Counted from the first letter of the stretch, positions 6,978 through 15,298 are shown. The stretch is DNA of 15,332 bases from an uncultured Prevotella sp. (GCA_902497035.1 CABVDL010000063.1:1-15332); one strand, 5' to 3'. The notes: generated from the letters alone by a model not told the origin. Program-made: numbers and translations.

Positions 6978-8507
6978 CTACATGGTGATGTTGTGAATGC
7001 CGGATGTCTCCTTGTCACATTTGACAATGGTTGAAATCTTGCTCTCGGCATTGAGGCCCATAGTGACGGCCGTGACAAAGTATTGGCCGTTGGTGGGCAC
7101 CTCGAAGGTTGTATCGTAGGTGATGCTGACGAGTGTCGCCGTATTGCCGTCGCCGTTGCTGCGATAAACGGCGTAGTAGCAGTTGTTCACGCCACTCCAC
7201 GACAGCTTCAGGCCGTCGGCACTAACATTTTGCGGCGTGGCGGGCTGCACCATAGGCTCGTGGCCGAGATAGGGTGGGAGCTCAAGCGAGTCAAACTGCT
7301 CCTTGATGACGGCATTTGTTTTGACTGGATTGCTCAGCATCCACTTGGCACTGTAGAAGATGGCACCCTTGACCTTACTGTTGGCATAGGCCAGGCTGAG
7401 CTGCTTCTTCAAGTCCGCACTGGTCTGGTAATATGGGTCGGTCGCCGAGCCGCTGAAGCGGTAGAGACCGTATCCCACCATGAGCTTGGAGTCAACGGAA
7501 AGGTCGGAGAATATATTCAGACGGGGACCGAAAAAGGTCTCGGTGCTCCAGTAAATCTGCGGGATAAGCACATCCACCCATCCGTTCTTCGACCATTTCT
7601 TCACATCGCAGTACATCTGATTGTAGTCGTTGTCGTAGTTGCCTTGCGGCGAAACGGAGAACAGGCAGTTGGGCTTAATGGCGCGGATGGTCTGCTGCAC
7701 CTTGATAATCATGGAGTCAACATTGGCCCTGCGGAAGTTGGCCAGTCCCATCTTGTTGCCGTACTTTTGATATTCGACGTTGTCGTTCATCGACTCGTCC
7801 GGCGTGAGCGACGGATAGAAATAGTCATCGAAGTGGATGCCATCGACATTGTATTTCTGCAACAGGTCGGCAACGATGTCGGCAATGCGCTGCCGCACTT
7901 CCGGCAGGGCAGGGTTGTAGATGCGCACCTTATTATAATCCTTTGTCCATTCCGACGGGATGGTGCTCTCAAGGGCCGGATAACTTGTTGATGTGCTCGA
8001 CCGGGCGGCTATGCGGTAGGGGTTGATCCAGGCATGAAACTGTATGCCGCGCTTATGGGTCTCGCTGATGAGCCATGGCAACGGCTCCCATCCGGGGTCT
8101 TTGCCACGTCTTCCGCTGAGATACTTTGACCAGGGCTCGTAGGGTGAGGCGTAGAATGCGTCGGCCATAGGCCTCACCTGGAACATCACGGCATTGATGT
8201 GAAAGGCCTGCAGCGAGTCGAGATAGCGCTCGTAATATTTCTTTTGGCTCTCAATCCTTGTCGCTGTTGAGCCATAATTGTCGGGCCAGTCAATGCGATC
8301 GAGCGTCGCTATCCATACCGCCCTGAAATCCTTGGGGGGCAAAACGGGGGTCACTGTCACCTCTGTCGTGGAGGTGTTGGAGTTGGCCGGAAGGTTCTTT
8401 ATGGTCTCTTCGGGCAATATGTCATCACTGCCTCCACAGGCTGCCAACAGTGCCGTACCGATGATGACGGTACAAAATCTCAACGCGTTGAATAGTCTTT
8501 TTTGCAT
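6978..8507 (-). CDS. GHL10/DUF187 family glycosyl-hydrolase-like lipoprotein
   Basis: A 509-residue lipoprotein. The signal peptide ends in the lipobox LAAC with the lipidated cysteine at 24, followed by GGSDD; acidic residues here resemble the Bacteroidetes lipoprotein export signal, suggesting surface display. A low-complexity linker (about 30-58) leads to the catalytic-type domain, which opens with DFRAVWIATLDRIDWP (60-75), the hallmark of the GHL10 (DUF187) family. It continues with MFQVRPMADAFY, FHAWINPYR (157-165), VDGIHFDDYFYP (221-232) and DVLIPQIYW, all TIM-barrel strand motifs with acidic candidates for catalysis (D227, D228). A fibronectin III-like domain closes the protein (about 420-500, PQNVSADGLKLSWSGV). 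The family is poorly characterised biochemically and the substrate is unknown; a glycan or cell-wall substrate is possible. It is transcribed toward ispG and divergently from the propeller/amidase pair. Confidence 0.9.
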   Translation of the reverse strand: MQKRLFNALRFCTVIIGTALLAACGGSDDILPEETIKNLPANSNTSTTEVTVTPVLPPKDFRAVWIATLDRIDWPDNYGSTATRIESQKKYYERYLDSLQAFHINAVMFQVRPMADAFYASPYEPWSKYLSGRRGKDPGWEPLPWLISETHKRGIQFHAWINPYRIAARSSTSTSYPALESTIPSEWTKDYNKVRIYNPALPEVRQRIADIVADLLQKYNVDGIHFDDYFYPSLTPDESMNDNVEYQKYGNKMGLANFRRANVDSMIIKVQQTIRAIKPNCLFSVSPQGNYDNDYNQMYCDVKKWSKNGWVDVLIPQIYWSTETFFGPRLNIFSDLSVDSKLMVGYGLYRFSGSATDPYYQTSADLKKQLSLAYANSKVKGAIFYSAKWMLSNPVKTNAVIKEQFDSLELPPYLGHEPMVQPATPQNVSADGLKLSWSGVNNCYYAVYRSNGDGNTATLVSITYDTTFEVPTNGQYFVTAVTMGLNAESKISTIVKCDKETSGIHNITM

Positions 8508-8585
8508 AAGTGTAATAAATAGTAGGCTCAGATGTTAGCCGGGGACAGTGGTCATCCCATCCCAAGCATGATTTTATGATTTCGC

Positions 8586-8593
8586 CAAAGTTA
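8586..8593 (-). promoter_or_regulatory. Bacteroidetes -7 element of the GHL10 lipoprotein gene
   Basis: On the minus strand this reads TAACTTTG, a perfect match to TAnnTTTG. It lies about 80 bases upstream of the lipoprotein start, giving a leader of roughly 70 bases. No exact -33 TTTG is visible upstream of it. Confidence 0.6.
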
Positions 8594-8789
8594 CGAAAAA
8601 CATTTTATAACTTTAAGTATGGCTATGTTAATTAACATTATTTATCCGTTGGCCGATTGTCTCGCCGACATTCAATGTTTCCTCAACCCGGTTCCGTATT
8701 ATCGCTTTGCAACATGCCGATTCTGCCAATCTTCCATGGGCGGGACGCGAGATTGATTTGCTAAATAATATTAATTATTATCGTCTTTT

Positions 8790-8821
8790 CTTGTATGGCA
8801 TTGATATTTTGCTTAGCTTTG
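8790..8821 (+). promoter_or_regulatory. Bacteroidetes promoter of the propeller/amidase pair
   Basis: TAGCTTTG at 8814-8821 matches the TAnnTTTG -7 consensus exactly. A -33-like CTTG sits at 8790-8793 with a 20-base spacer, as expected for the primary sigma factor. The leader to the first ATG would be about 88 bases, AT-rich and without an obvious Shine-Dalgarno sequence. Confidence 0.65.
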
Positions 8822-8915
8822 AAATTACTTAAACAATTTTCCTTGTTCCCGCAAGATTAGATCAAAGGACATCTATTTACTACACTCTATTATAAACAAT
8901 TTAAACAAGCTTGCT

Positions 8916-9818
8916 ATGAGGAAACCTTTATTTATGTTGGCAGTGTTTCTGCCGCTCTCCGCAATGGCACAGGTGTTCAATGTGCAGCGCGTGGAACAGG
9001 TTCCGATGCCAGAGGGCAGTGAGATGGTTGCCGACATCAGTCCGGACGGCACCCGGCTGCTGCTGACAACCTCAACCTACCACGGTCTGAAGAGCTATGA
9101 TTTATCGTCTGGACAAACGTCGGTGCTGGCCAATGCCGACGGTGCGGGCTACGATGCCCGTTTTGCCTCCGGCGGAAAGGCTGTAGTGTATCGGGAGGCC
9201 ACGTACACACCGCATCACCTGCGCATGACCTCTCTCAAGAGCGTCGACCTGCAAACGGGCAACAAGACCGAGCTGCAGGCGCCCACACGCAATCTTCAAG
9301 GCGTAAGGCTCAGCGGAGAAAACGCCATGGTGGTGAACAAGGGCAAGCTCTATGCCAAGTCGCTCAATGGTCTCAAGGCTCAGCCGCTGCCGGCGCTGAG
9401 CATCAACAACCGGCAACTGATGCTGACCAAGGGAGGCAAGACCTCGGTATTCTCGCCCAATGGAAAGCAATACAGCTACATCTGGCCATCGCTCTCGCCA
9501 AACGGGCAGAAGGTGCTGTATTATATATGTGGGGTAGGGGCTTTCGTCTGCGACCTCAATGGCAAGAACATCAAGAGTCTCGGCCTGTTGCGCGCGCCCA
9601 AATGGTATGACGACAACATCGTCGTAGGCATGAACGACAAGGACGACGGCGAAATGGTGCTGTCGTCATCCATCATCGCTGTTACGCTTCAGGGCGAGCG
9701 TCAGACACTTACCGGCGACTCGGTCATCGCACAATATCCAAAGCCTGCGGCACATGCCGGCAAAATAGCCTTCACCTCTCCCGACGGCAAGGCTTATATC
9801 ATACACGTTTCTAAATAG
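8916..9818 (+). CDS. Secreted TolB/PD40-like beta-propeller protein
   Basis: A 300-residue protein with a signal peptide (MRKPLFMLAVFLPLSAMA|Q, cleavage after 18). The mature part shows repeated SPDG-type blades: DISPDGTRLLL (41-51), WPSLSPNGQKVLYY and AFTSPDGKAYII, together with strand pairs such as SVDLQTGNKTEL. This pattern is typical of WD40-like/PD40 propellers as in TolB. Such propellers usually bind proteins or peptides; no catalytic residues can be assigned. It has no lipobox, membrane span or recognisable T9SS tail, so it is probably periplasmic. The stop is 8 bases before the amidase start and both follow one promoter, so the two are almost certainly one operon and may act together. 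The binding partner is unknown. Confidence 0.8.
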   Translation: MRKPLFMLAVFLPLSAMAQVFNVQRVEQVPMPEGSEMVADISPDGTRLLLTTSTYHGLKSYDLSSGQTSVLANADGAGYDARFASGGKAVVYREATYTPHHLRMTSLKSVDLQTGNKTELQAPTRNLQGVRLSGENAMVVNKGKLYAKSLNGLKAQPLPALSINNRQLMLTKGGKTSVFSPNGKQYSYIWPSLSPNGQKVLYYICGVGAFVCDLNGKNIKSLGLLRAPKWYDDNIVVGMNDKDDGEMVLSSSIIAVTLQGERQTLTGDSVIAQYPKPAAHAGKIAFTSPDGKAYIIHVSK

Positions 9819-9826
9819 TCCTGACC

Positions 9827-12800
9827 ATGAGAAGAATGCTACTTTTATGTGCGGCAGTGTCCGCAATGTCTCTGACGACGGTTGTGGCGCAGGCTCAGAC
9901 CACGAAAGCCGCCGACCAGCTGCGTATCTACATCAATCCCGGTCATGGCTCGTGGGGACCCAACGACCGGCCGATGGCTACCATTCCCTATCCGGCGTTG
10001 GACAACGGCCGGCCCGACACCTGCGGCTTCTACGAGTCGAACACCAACCTCTGGAAATGTCTGGAGCTGGGACGCACGCTTGAGCGCATGGGCGTAAAGC
10101 ACGACAACATCATGTATTCGCGTACCCAGAACGGCCCGTACCCTTACGTGAAAGGTGCCGCCGACGAGGAAAAATACAACCGCTCCCTGTCGGAAATATG
10201 CGAGGAGGTGGATGCCAACAACATGGATATGTTCATTTCCATCCATTCCAACTCAGCCACTGAGGGCAGCAGCACCAACTATCCGCTCTATCTCTTCCGC
10301 GGTGTTGACGACAGTGCCTATGTGGCCGGCAGCCGGGATATGGCGAACGCCAACTGGACGTATCACTGGGAAGACATCATCGACCCGCAGAGCTACTACG
10401 GCAAGACGCAGCCCAACCTGCGCGGAGACATCTCGTTCTATGGCAGCTCAAGCACGCGACATGGCACCAATGGTAACTACACAGGCTATCTGGGCGTGCT
10501 GAAGCATGGCACGCCGGGCTTCCTGCTTGAGGGCTACTTCCACACCTACCAGCCCGCACGCCACCGCGCGCTCAACAAGGACTGGTGCGGACAAGAGGGC
10601 GTGCGCGTAGCCCGAGGCATATGCGACTACTTCGGACTCAAGCCGGAGACCACGGGCTACATCATGGGTACTGTCAAGGACCTGCATGAGAAGATGACCA
10701 ACAACCTCTACCACTATGCGCCCGGAAGTGACGACCAGTGGAAGCCCGTCAATGGCGCCAGGGTCAACCTGCTGAAAGACGGCACCGTGGTACAGACCTA
10801 CCAGGTGGATACGCTCTACAACGGCGTGTTCGTATTCAGCGGCCTCACTCCCGGCAAATACACTTTCCAGGTGGAAAAGGACGGCTACAAGCCCTTGTTC
10901 GGCGACGACAACGTGACGGTAGAGGTGAAGGCCAACGAGACCTCCTACGCCCGGCTGCATGTCGAGGCCACCGACTACGTGCCGCCGGTGGTACTTTACC
11001 ACAACTATGAGGAGCCTGCCATCGACGGCATGACGCTCGCTCCCACGCAGCTCTCCTTTACGCAATCGTCAGCCAAGCTGGAGATGGCCGGAACACTGAA
11101 GCGCATGCTCGTGCGAGGCGACTCTGCCGTGGTGCTGACCAACGATGCCGGAACACCGCATCTGTACCTTATTAATAATACGTCGCGCTCGATAGAAAAG
11201 GAACTCTCGACTGAGGGCCTCACCCAGGGCGAGTCGGGCGACCTGGGCTTCTACTCCAGTCTCAACGACATCGCCTTCACGGCCGACGGCAAACTGGTAG
11301 GCATCAACAGCGTGCGCAACCAGTACAGCGCACAAAAGGTTGACTCGGGCTACACCCGTGGCGTGCTGCGCTGCTATATATGGGAGTCGCTCGACTCACT
11401 GCCAAAGCCTTGGGTCACCACGCAGAGCTCCTGCAACTTCTACCGTGCCGACATGGGGCAGGGACTGGCCGTCAACGGCACGTCCAACGAGTGCCAGATT
11501 ATCACCACCGGCATCAACGCAAGTTCGAGCAAGGCGGTGAGATTCCTGATGATGAACATCGCCGACGGCAAACTCTCGACCACTACCTACCGCGGCTCCT
11601 CCAAGGCTACGACGTTTGGCGAGAAGCTACAGGGCAAGGACATACAGATAGCCGTGTCGCCACGTACCGACGACAACTACGTCATCGACGGCGAGGCAGG
11701 TCTTCCGCTGGAGTTTACGATGGGCGAGGGCGCACAGGGAACCGATGCCGCTGTCGTGGGCAAATGCACCGGGGAGGCCTCGGACGCGGCCGCACAGGGC
11801 ATTCAGTTCTTCAAGTATGCCGGACATCAGTTCATGGTCACACCTTACGTGCAGGATGACAAGGTGGGCGGCGTGCGTCTGTACGACATCACCGCAGGGC
11901 TTGACAAGGCTACGCTCGTGAAGTCGGAGACCACCGGCCTTGACGAGGCCGACGCCACCATCGTGATGGCAGCCGGCGCAAAGGCCAATGCCAAGGGCAT
12001 TACGCTCTACCTGCTCCACGGCAACACGTTCACCGCCTTTACCACGGAGGGCGTGGCACAGCCGGTTGTGAAGAACATCTATGCCTACGGCCTGCAAAGC
12101 AAGCGTGAGGGCGACGGCTCCTATACCTTCACCTTCAAGGCCAACGAGAATGCCACCGACGCTGCCATCATCTTCACCGATGGCTCGGGCAACGAGGTGG
12201 GCAGCAAGACCGTTGACGTGAAAGAGGGCGAGAACACGCTGACCATTGCTCAGGACGAACTGCCCGGAAACGACGGTGAGAAGCTCAACTGGTCGGTGCG
12301 TCTGCGCGGCGAGGCCGTGACAAGCGTCACCAAACTGTATGCCGACGAAACGGCCTATAGCGGCTTCGTCAGCGGAAATGCCGTCATAAAGACCCCTGAG
12401 TCGCCTTACTTCGGCTATATCTACATCAACAACCGCGTGGGTCGTGCCAATGCCGCAAACGGCATTTATGCCTACGACCAGACCTACACACGCGTCAACA
12501 GCAAGCCCTATCGCGGCTACAGCACGCCGTCAAGCAACTACCGCATGGCAGCCGATCCGGAGGGCAAGATTTGGATGACAGAGTGGGCCGACGGACCGTC
12601 GGGCGTGTATATTGCCGACCCCGCCAGGCTTGAGGATGCCGGATACGAATACCAGCAGTTCTTCGTGGGAACGCGAGATAAGAACGGACTGTTCACCAAC
12701 GACGGCGTATCAGTAGGCTCATCGGCCGTGGGCATTGCCTTCGATGGTACAGGGGCCGACACAAAGGTCTTCATCACCAATGAGGACTGGACACCGGGCA

Positions 12801-13603
12801 ACGAGGTCTGCGTCTATCACATCGGCCAGGCCGACGGCACACTGGTGAACGAATGGAACAAGGCGCCGACCTACACCTTAGGCGTAGGCCGATACATGGC
12901 CAATGGCAACGAGCATATCGTGCCGGGACGCGACGGCGGCGCATGGGTGTCGCAGCTGCGCGGCAGCGGCAACAACAACAAGGCCGTGCCATCGCTGGTC
13001 TATGTCACGCGCAATGGCAACATCACGTTCAACAGCGGTACCGACGACCACGTGGGCTTGTTCGACGCTACGGGCGGGGCCGGCTTCGCAGTAAGCAACG
13101 ACGGCAAGATGCTGGTGGTCAACGATTCCAAGGGTGTGCTGCAGTTCTTTGACCTGACCTGGACCGACGACTCCGTTCCTGCACTCACGCACCGCGGCTC
13201 CTACAAGTCGGGCGTGGCTACGGGCAGTGGCTACATCTACGAAATGAACTTCGACTATGCCGGCAACCTCATCTGCACGGGCAACCGCTTGGGCGTATTC
13301 GCCATTCCGACGGAGAACAACGAGACCATCACGCCTGCCCCCGCTTCGATGACTGTGGTCAAGGGCACGCCCTCGGCCATTGGCAACGTAGAGACTGCGG
13401 AGAACGGCCTGCAGGTACGCTTCGACGGCGACAAGCTCCTGATTGAGGCTCCCGAGACGGTGACCGACGTCAAGGTGTTTGCGGCTAACGGCGCACTCGT
13501 GGCCCGCGGCCATGCTGCCGTGGTCAATGCCTCCCAGCTGGGACGCGGCATATATCTGGTAAAGGTCAACCAGCTTCCGGCAAGGAAGGTGGTGAAACCA
13601 TAA
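9827..13603 (+). CDS. Modular secreted N-acetylmuramoyl-L-alanine amidase with T9SS-type C-terminal domain
   Basis: A 1258-residue protein. The signal peptide covers about residues 1-23. An Amidase_3 domain (about 31-272) should cut the bond between MurNAc and L-alanine in peptidoglycan. Its zinc ligands are H40 (INPGHGSWG), E70 (FYESNTN) and H140 (SIHSNS), and the catalytic glutamate is E235 (LLEGYFHTY), so it looks active. A carboxypeptidase-regulatory-like beta-sandwich follows (about 277-383, PVNGARVNLLKDG, GKYTFQVEKDGYKP). Then come two long propeller-like regions (about 390-745 and 850-1175) separated by an Ig/FN3-like segment (about 748-845). The last 79 residues (VKVFAANGALVARG, GRGIYLVKVNQLPARKVVKP) match the T9SS type A sorting-domain pattern, implying export through the outer membrane and surface anchoring or release. 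Much longer than housekeeping amidases, it may degrade foreign peptidoglycan or act in the cell's own wall. It is co-transcribed with the propeller gene 8 bases upstream. Confidence 0.88.
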   Translation: MRRMLLLCAAVSAMSLTTVVAQAQTTKAADQLRIYINPGHGSWGPNDRPMATIPYPALDNGRPDTCGFYESNTNLWKCLELGRTLERMGVKHDNIMYSRTQNGPYPYVKGAADEEKYNRSLSEICEEVDANNMDMFISIHSNSATEGSSTNYPLYLFRGVDDSAYVAGSRDMANANWTYHWEDIIDPQSYYGKTQPNLRGDISFYGSSSTRHGTNGNYTGYLGVLKHGTPGFLLEGYFHTYQPARHRALNKDWCGQEGVRVARGICDYFGLKPETTGYIMGTVKDLHEKMTNNLYHYAPGSDDQWKPVNGARVNLLKDGTVVQTYQVDTLYNGVFVFSGLTPGKYTFQVEKDGYKPLFGDDNVTVEVKANETSYARLHVEATDYVPPVVLYHNYEEPAIDGMTLAPTQLSFTQSSAKLEMAGTLKRMLVRGDSAVVLTNDAGTPHLYLINNTSRSIEKELSTEGLTQGESGDLGFYSSLNDIAFTADGKLVGINSVRNQYSAQKVDSGYTRGVLRCYIWESLDSLPKPWVTTQSSCNFYRADMGQGLAVNGTSNECQIITTGINASSSKAVRFLMMNIADGKLSTTTYRGSSKATTFGEKLQGKDIQIAVSPRTDDNYVIDGEAGLPLEFTMGEGAQGTDAAVVGKCTGEASDAAAQGIQFFKYAGHQFMVTPYVQDDKVGGVRLYDITAGLDKATLVKSETTGLDEADATIVMAAGAKANAKGITLYLLHGNTFTAFTTEGVAQPVVKNIYAYGLQSKREGDGSYTFTFKANENATDAAIIFTDGSGNEVGSKTVDVKEGENTLTIAQDELPGNDGEKLNWSVRLRGEAVTSVTKLYADETAYSGFVSGNAVIKTPESPYFGYIYINNRVGRANAANGIYAYDQTYTRVNSKPYRGYSTPSSNYRMAADPEGKIWMTEWADGPSGVYIADPARLEDAGYEYQQFFVGTRDKNGLFTNDGVSVGSSAVGIAFDGTGADTKVFITNEDWTPGNEVCVYHIGQADGTLVNEWNKAPTYTLGVGRYMANGNEHIVPGRDGGAWVSQLRGSGNNNKAVPSLVYVTRNGNITFNSGTDDHVGLFDATGGAGFAVSNDGKMLVVNDSKGVLQFFDLTWTDDSVPALTHRGSYKSGVATGSGYIYEMNFDYAGNLICTGNRLGVFAIPTENNETITPAPASMTVVKGTPSAIGNVETAENGLQVRFDGDKLLIEAPETVTDVKVFAANGALVARGHAAVVNASQLGRGIYLVKVNQLPARKVVKP

Positions 13604-13621
13604 CCACTATTGTGAACTATA

Positions 13622-13685
13622 GAAGTTATGAAGTTATGAAGTTATGAAGTTATGAAGTCCAGAAGCTTCTGGACTTCATAACTTC
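13622..13685. repeat. Four tandem octamers leading into a 40-bp perfect palindrome
   Basis: GAAGTTAT is repeated four times head to tail (13622-13653). The last copy is also the start of a perfect 40-bp palindrome (13646-13685, centre between 13665 and 13666), whose left arm is GAAGTTATGAAGTCCAGAAG. It begins 18 bases after the amidase stop codon. In RNA it would give a very stable hairpin, and because the right arm can also pair with earlier octamers, shifted pairings are possible. There is no U-run after it. Roles could be transcript end, 3' mRNA protection, or a dispersed repeat. Confidence 0.9.
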
Positions 13686-13744
13686 CGAACTTTCTGATAC
13701 AACTGTTCAATTGTGCCGAATTTACAAATCTTTAACTCAATACC

Positions 13745-13776
13745 GTTGTATAATATAAAAGAGTTTATTATTTTTG
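13745..13776 (+). promoter_or_regulatory. Bacteroidetes promoter of the 398-residue secreted protein gene
   Basis: TATTTTTG at 13769-13776 matches the -7 consensus TAnnTTTG. GTTG at 13745-13748 lies 20 bases upstream as a -33 element. The predicted leader is about 44 bases, AT-rich. This indicates the gene is transcribed on its own, apart from the amidase operon. Confidence 0.7.
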
Positions 13777-13826
13777 CAAACATATACCACAACTTTATAT
13801 AATGACTTAAACAAAATCTAAGGCTT

Positions 13827-15023
13827 ATGAAGAAATTATTACTCCTTTCTGCATTAGTGGCCGGAACCATGTCGGCCAGCGCACAAACCAATGTCAAGGT
13901 TACCTTGCTCGGCTCTCTGCCGGTAAGCAAAATTCAGAATTATGCCAAAGGTACAAACCGCACGGCCTATGGCTACAACGACCGCCTGTATCTGAATGAC
14001 CGTGCAGCACAGCAGCTGCGCGTGTTCAATTTCGCTACGAACGAAGAGATTGGCCAGGTGGATATAGGCACCAATCAGGCCACGGGCTACGACGAGGCCG
14101 GTAACGCCATTGTCGGCAACTGGGGCTTCGCAGGCAGCAATCCAGCCGGAAAGACCACCACGTTCACCCTTATCAGCGCTGACCTCAAGAAGAAGGTTAC
14201 CACCAATGAGGTGAAGTATGTACAAGGCCGTGCCGACTTCCTCGGCCGTGCCAAGGGCAATGTGTTTGGCCCAAGCGGTGCAGTGCTACTGGCCAACGGA
14301 GCCGCCCAGGACCTGGAAAACGATGGAATCGTCGCCTTTACTTTCACGGGCGGTGACGAACCTACCGTGGAATACGGCAACGTATATGACCCGGACAACA
14401 ACATTGGAACAGACTCATGGGCCACATACAACTACTACAAGGATGCCGACGGCACTGACCATTATGTCTATGTCAACCGCCTGAAACCGCTTACCGACTT
14501 CACCTTTGAGGACGGCGAGGTAAGCACCGAGCAGCTCTATAGCCCCGAGGACCGCACGACCGGTGTCTGCAACGGCGGCGACATCTTCGTGCTTGGCAGC
14601 CATAAGTTCATCGTCTATGGCAACAACTCCTCGCCCACCTATCTTGACGGCTTCACCATCGCTGAGATTGGCAGTGACAACACGCTGACCACCGTCTATA
14701 CCAAGGCCGCCGACACTTCCCTTAGCAGAGAAACGACGACCCAGGGCAACTGGCTCAACGTAGAGGTGCTCAATGACAAGCAGGCCAAGCTCTACCAGTA
14801 TTTCCTCGGCGGCTATGCAGCTGAATACGGCATTTCCATCGACGGGGCCGACACGCCTGTTTTGACCGCTGTGAAGGGTGTCGAGAACGCCGCTGTAAAG
14901 GCGGTTTCCACTATGTACTACACTCCTGCCGGCGTGGCCAGCAAGACGGCCGTCAAGGGCCTGAATATCGTCGTTACGAAGTATGCTGACGGTTCTCAGA
15001 AGGTCACAAAGGTGATGAAGTAA
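13827..15023 (+). CDS. Secreted propeller-like protein of unknown function with a short T9SS-type tail
   Basis: A 398-residue protein with a signal peptide (MKKLLLLSALVAGTMSASA|Q, cleavage after 19). The mature part is rich in short beta strands with D/N-G turns (YGYNDRLYLNDRAAQQLRVF, FTFTGGDEPTVEYGNVY, GDIFVLGSHKFIVYG), which suggests a beta-propeller. I do not recognise a named family with confidence; it resembles uncharacterised secreted proteins of Bacteroidales. The end, MYYTPAGVASKTAVKGLNIV followed by a basic KVTKVMK, fits the shortened sorting tail common in Prevotella proteins (YYxxxGxxV...G.xIV...ADG..K). Export by T9SS is therefore inferred. It follows the amidase gene but has its own promoter and is separated from it by the palindrome. 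No catalytic residues can be named. Confidence 0.8.
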   Translation: MKKLLLLSALVAGTMSASAQTNVKVTLLGSLPVSKIQNYAKGTNRTAYGYNDRLYLNDRAAQQLRVFNFATNEEIGQVDIGTNQATGYDEAGNAIVGNWGFAGSNPAGKTTTFTLISADLKKKVTTNEVKYVQGRADFLGRAKGNVFGPSGAVLLANGAAQDLENDGIVAFTFTGGDEPTVEYGNVYDPDNNIGTDSWATYNYYKDADGTDHYVYVNRLKPLTDFTFEDGEVSTEQLYSPEDRTTGVCNGGDIFVLGSHKFIVYGNNSSPTYLDGFTIAEIGSDNTLTTVYTKAADTSLSRETTTQGNWLNVEVLNDKQAKLYQYFLGGYAAEYGISIDGADTPVLTAVKGVENAAVKAVSTMYYTPAGVASKTAVKGLNIVVTKYADGSQKVTKVMK

Positions 15024-15069
15024 GTAAAAACCGAATTATTCGTCAGACAAAAACAATCGTCATCTAATG

Positions 15070-15144
15070 ACTTCCGCTCCTGATGGAGCCATGAGTCTGA
15101 AGTAATGGGGTAGTCCAACGAGCAAGCTCGCAAGGCTACCCCAT
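15070..15144. repeat. Two adjacent nested hairpins downstream of the secreted-protein gene
   Basis: The first hairpin pairs ACTTC (15070-15074) with GAAGT (15099-15103) around an inner stem GCTCC-TGAT-GGAGC (15076-15089). The second pairs ATGGGGTAG (15105-15113) with CTACCCCAT (15136-15144) around an inner stem CGAGC-AA-GCTCG (15119-15130). Two two-tier structures back to back are unlikely by chance and look like a folded RNA or a dispersed intergenic repeat. They start about 45 bases after the stop codon, so they might end or stabilise that transcript. Confidence 0.7.
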
Positions 15145-15197
15145 ATTTCAGCCCCACACCATAGACGTAGCCTGTCGGGGACCGCACAGCTTGCGGC

Positions 15198-15298
15198 CTG
15201 GTGGCAGTGTTCTACGTCACTGGTGGCAGTGTTCTACGTCACTGGTGGCAGTGTTCTACATCACTGGTGGCAGTGTTCTACATCACTGGTGGCAGTGT
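15198..15298. repeat. 22-bp tandem repeat, 4.6 copies
   Basis: A 22-base unit beginning CTGGTGGCAGTGTTCTACRT is repeated at 15198, 15220, 15242 and 15264, with a partial fifth copy at 15286-15298. Copies 1 and 2 have G, and copies 3 and 4 have A, at the R position; otherwise they are identical. There are no spacers, so it is not a CRISPR array. The pairwise G/A pattern suggests stepwise duplication. The unit length is not a multiple of three, so a coding array is unlikely. Confidence 0.92.

Larger units (their letters stand above)
8508..8915. other. Divergent intergenic region, AT-rich, with two outward promoters
   Basis: This 408-base spacer separates the minus-strand lipoprotein gene from the plus-strand propeller gene. 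Apart from the two -7 elements annotated separately I see no open reading frame, RNA gene, strong hairpin or repeat. The middle part (about 8640-8760) is less AT-rich and could hold regulator sites, but none is recognisable. Confidence 0.6.

Noticed and set aside
7083..7991. 302-codon plus-strand open frame opposite the GHL10 lipoprotein
   Set aside because: No signal, domain or own promoter, and fully antisense to a gene with clear family motifs.
8640..8790. Third promoter in the divergent spacer (TCGCTTTG near 8702)
   Set aside because: It lacks the TA of the -7 element and has no -33 partner; two better promoters already explain the flanking genes.
13604..13745. Intrinsic terminator with U-run after the amidase gene
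   Set aside because: The palindrome is a strong hairpin, but no run of T follows it on the plus strand, so it is annotated as a repeat instead.
15198..15298. CRISPR array
   Set aside because: The 22-bp repeats are contiguous with no spacers, and no cas genes are present.
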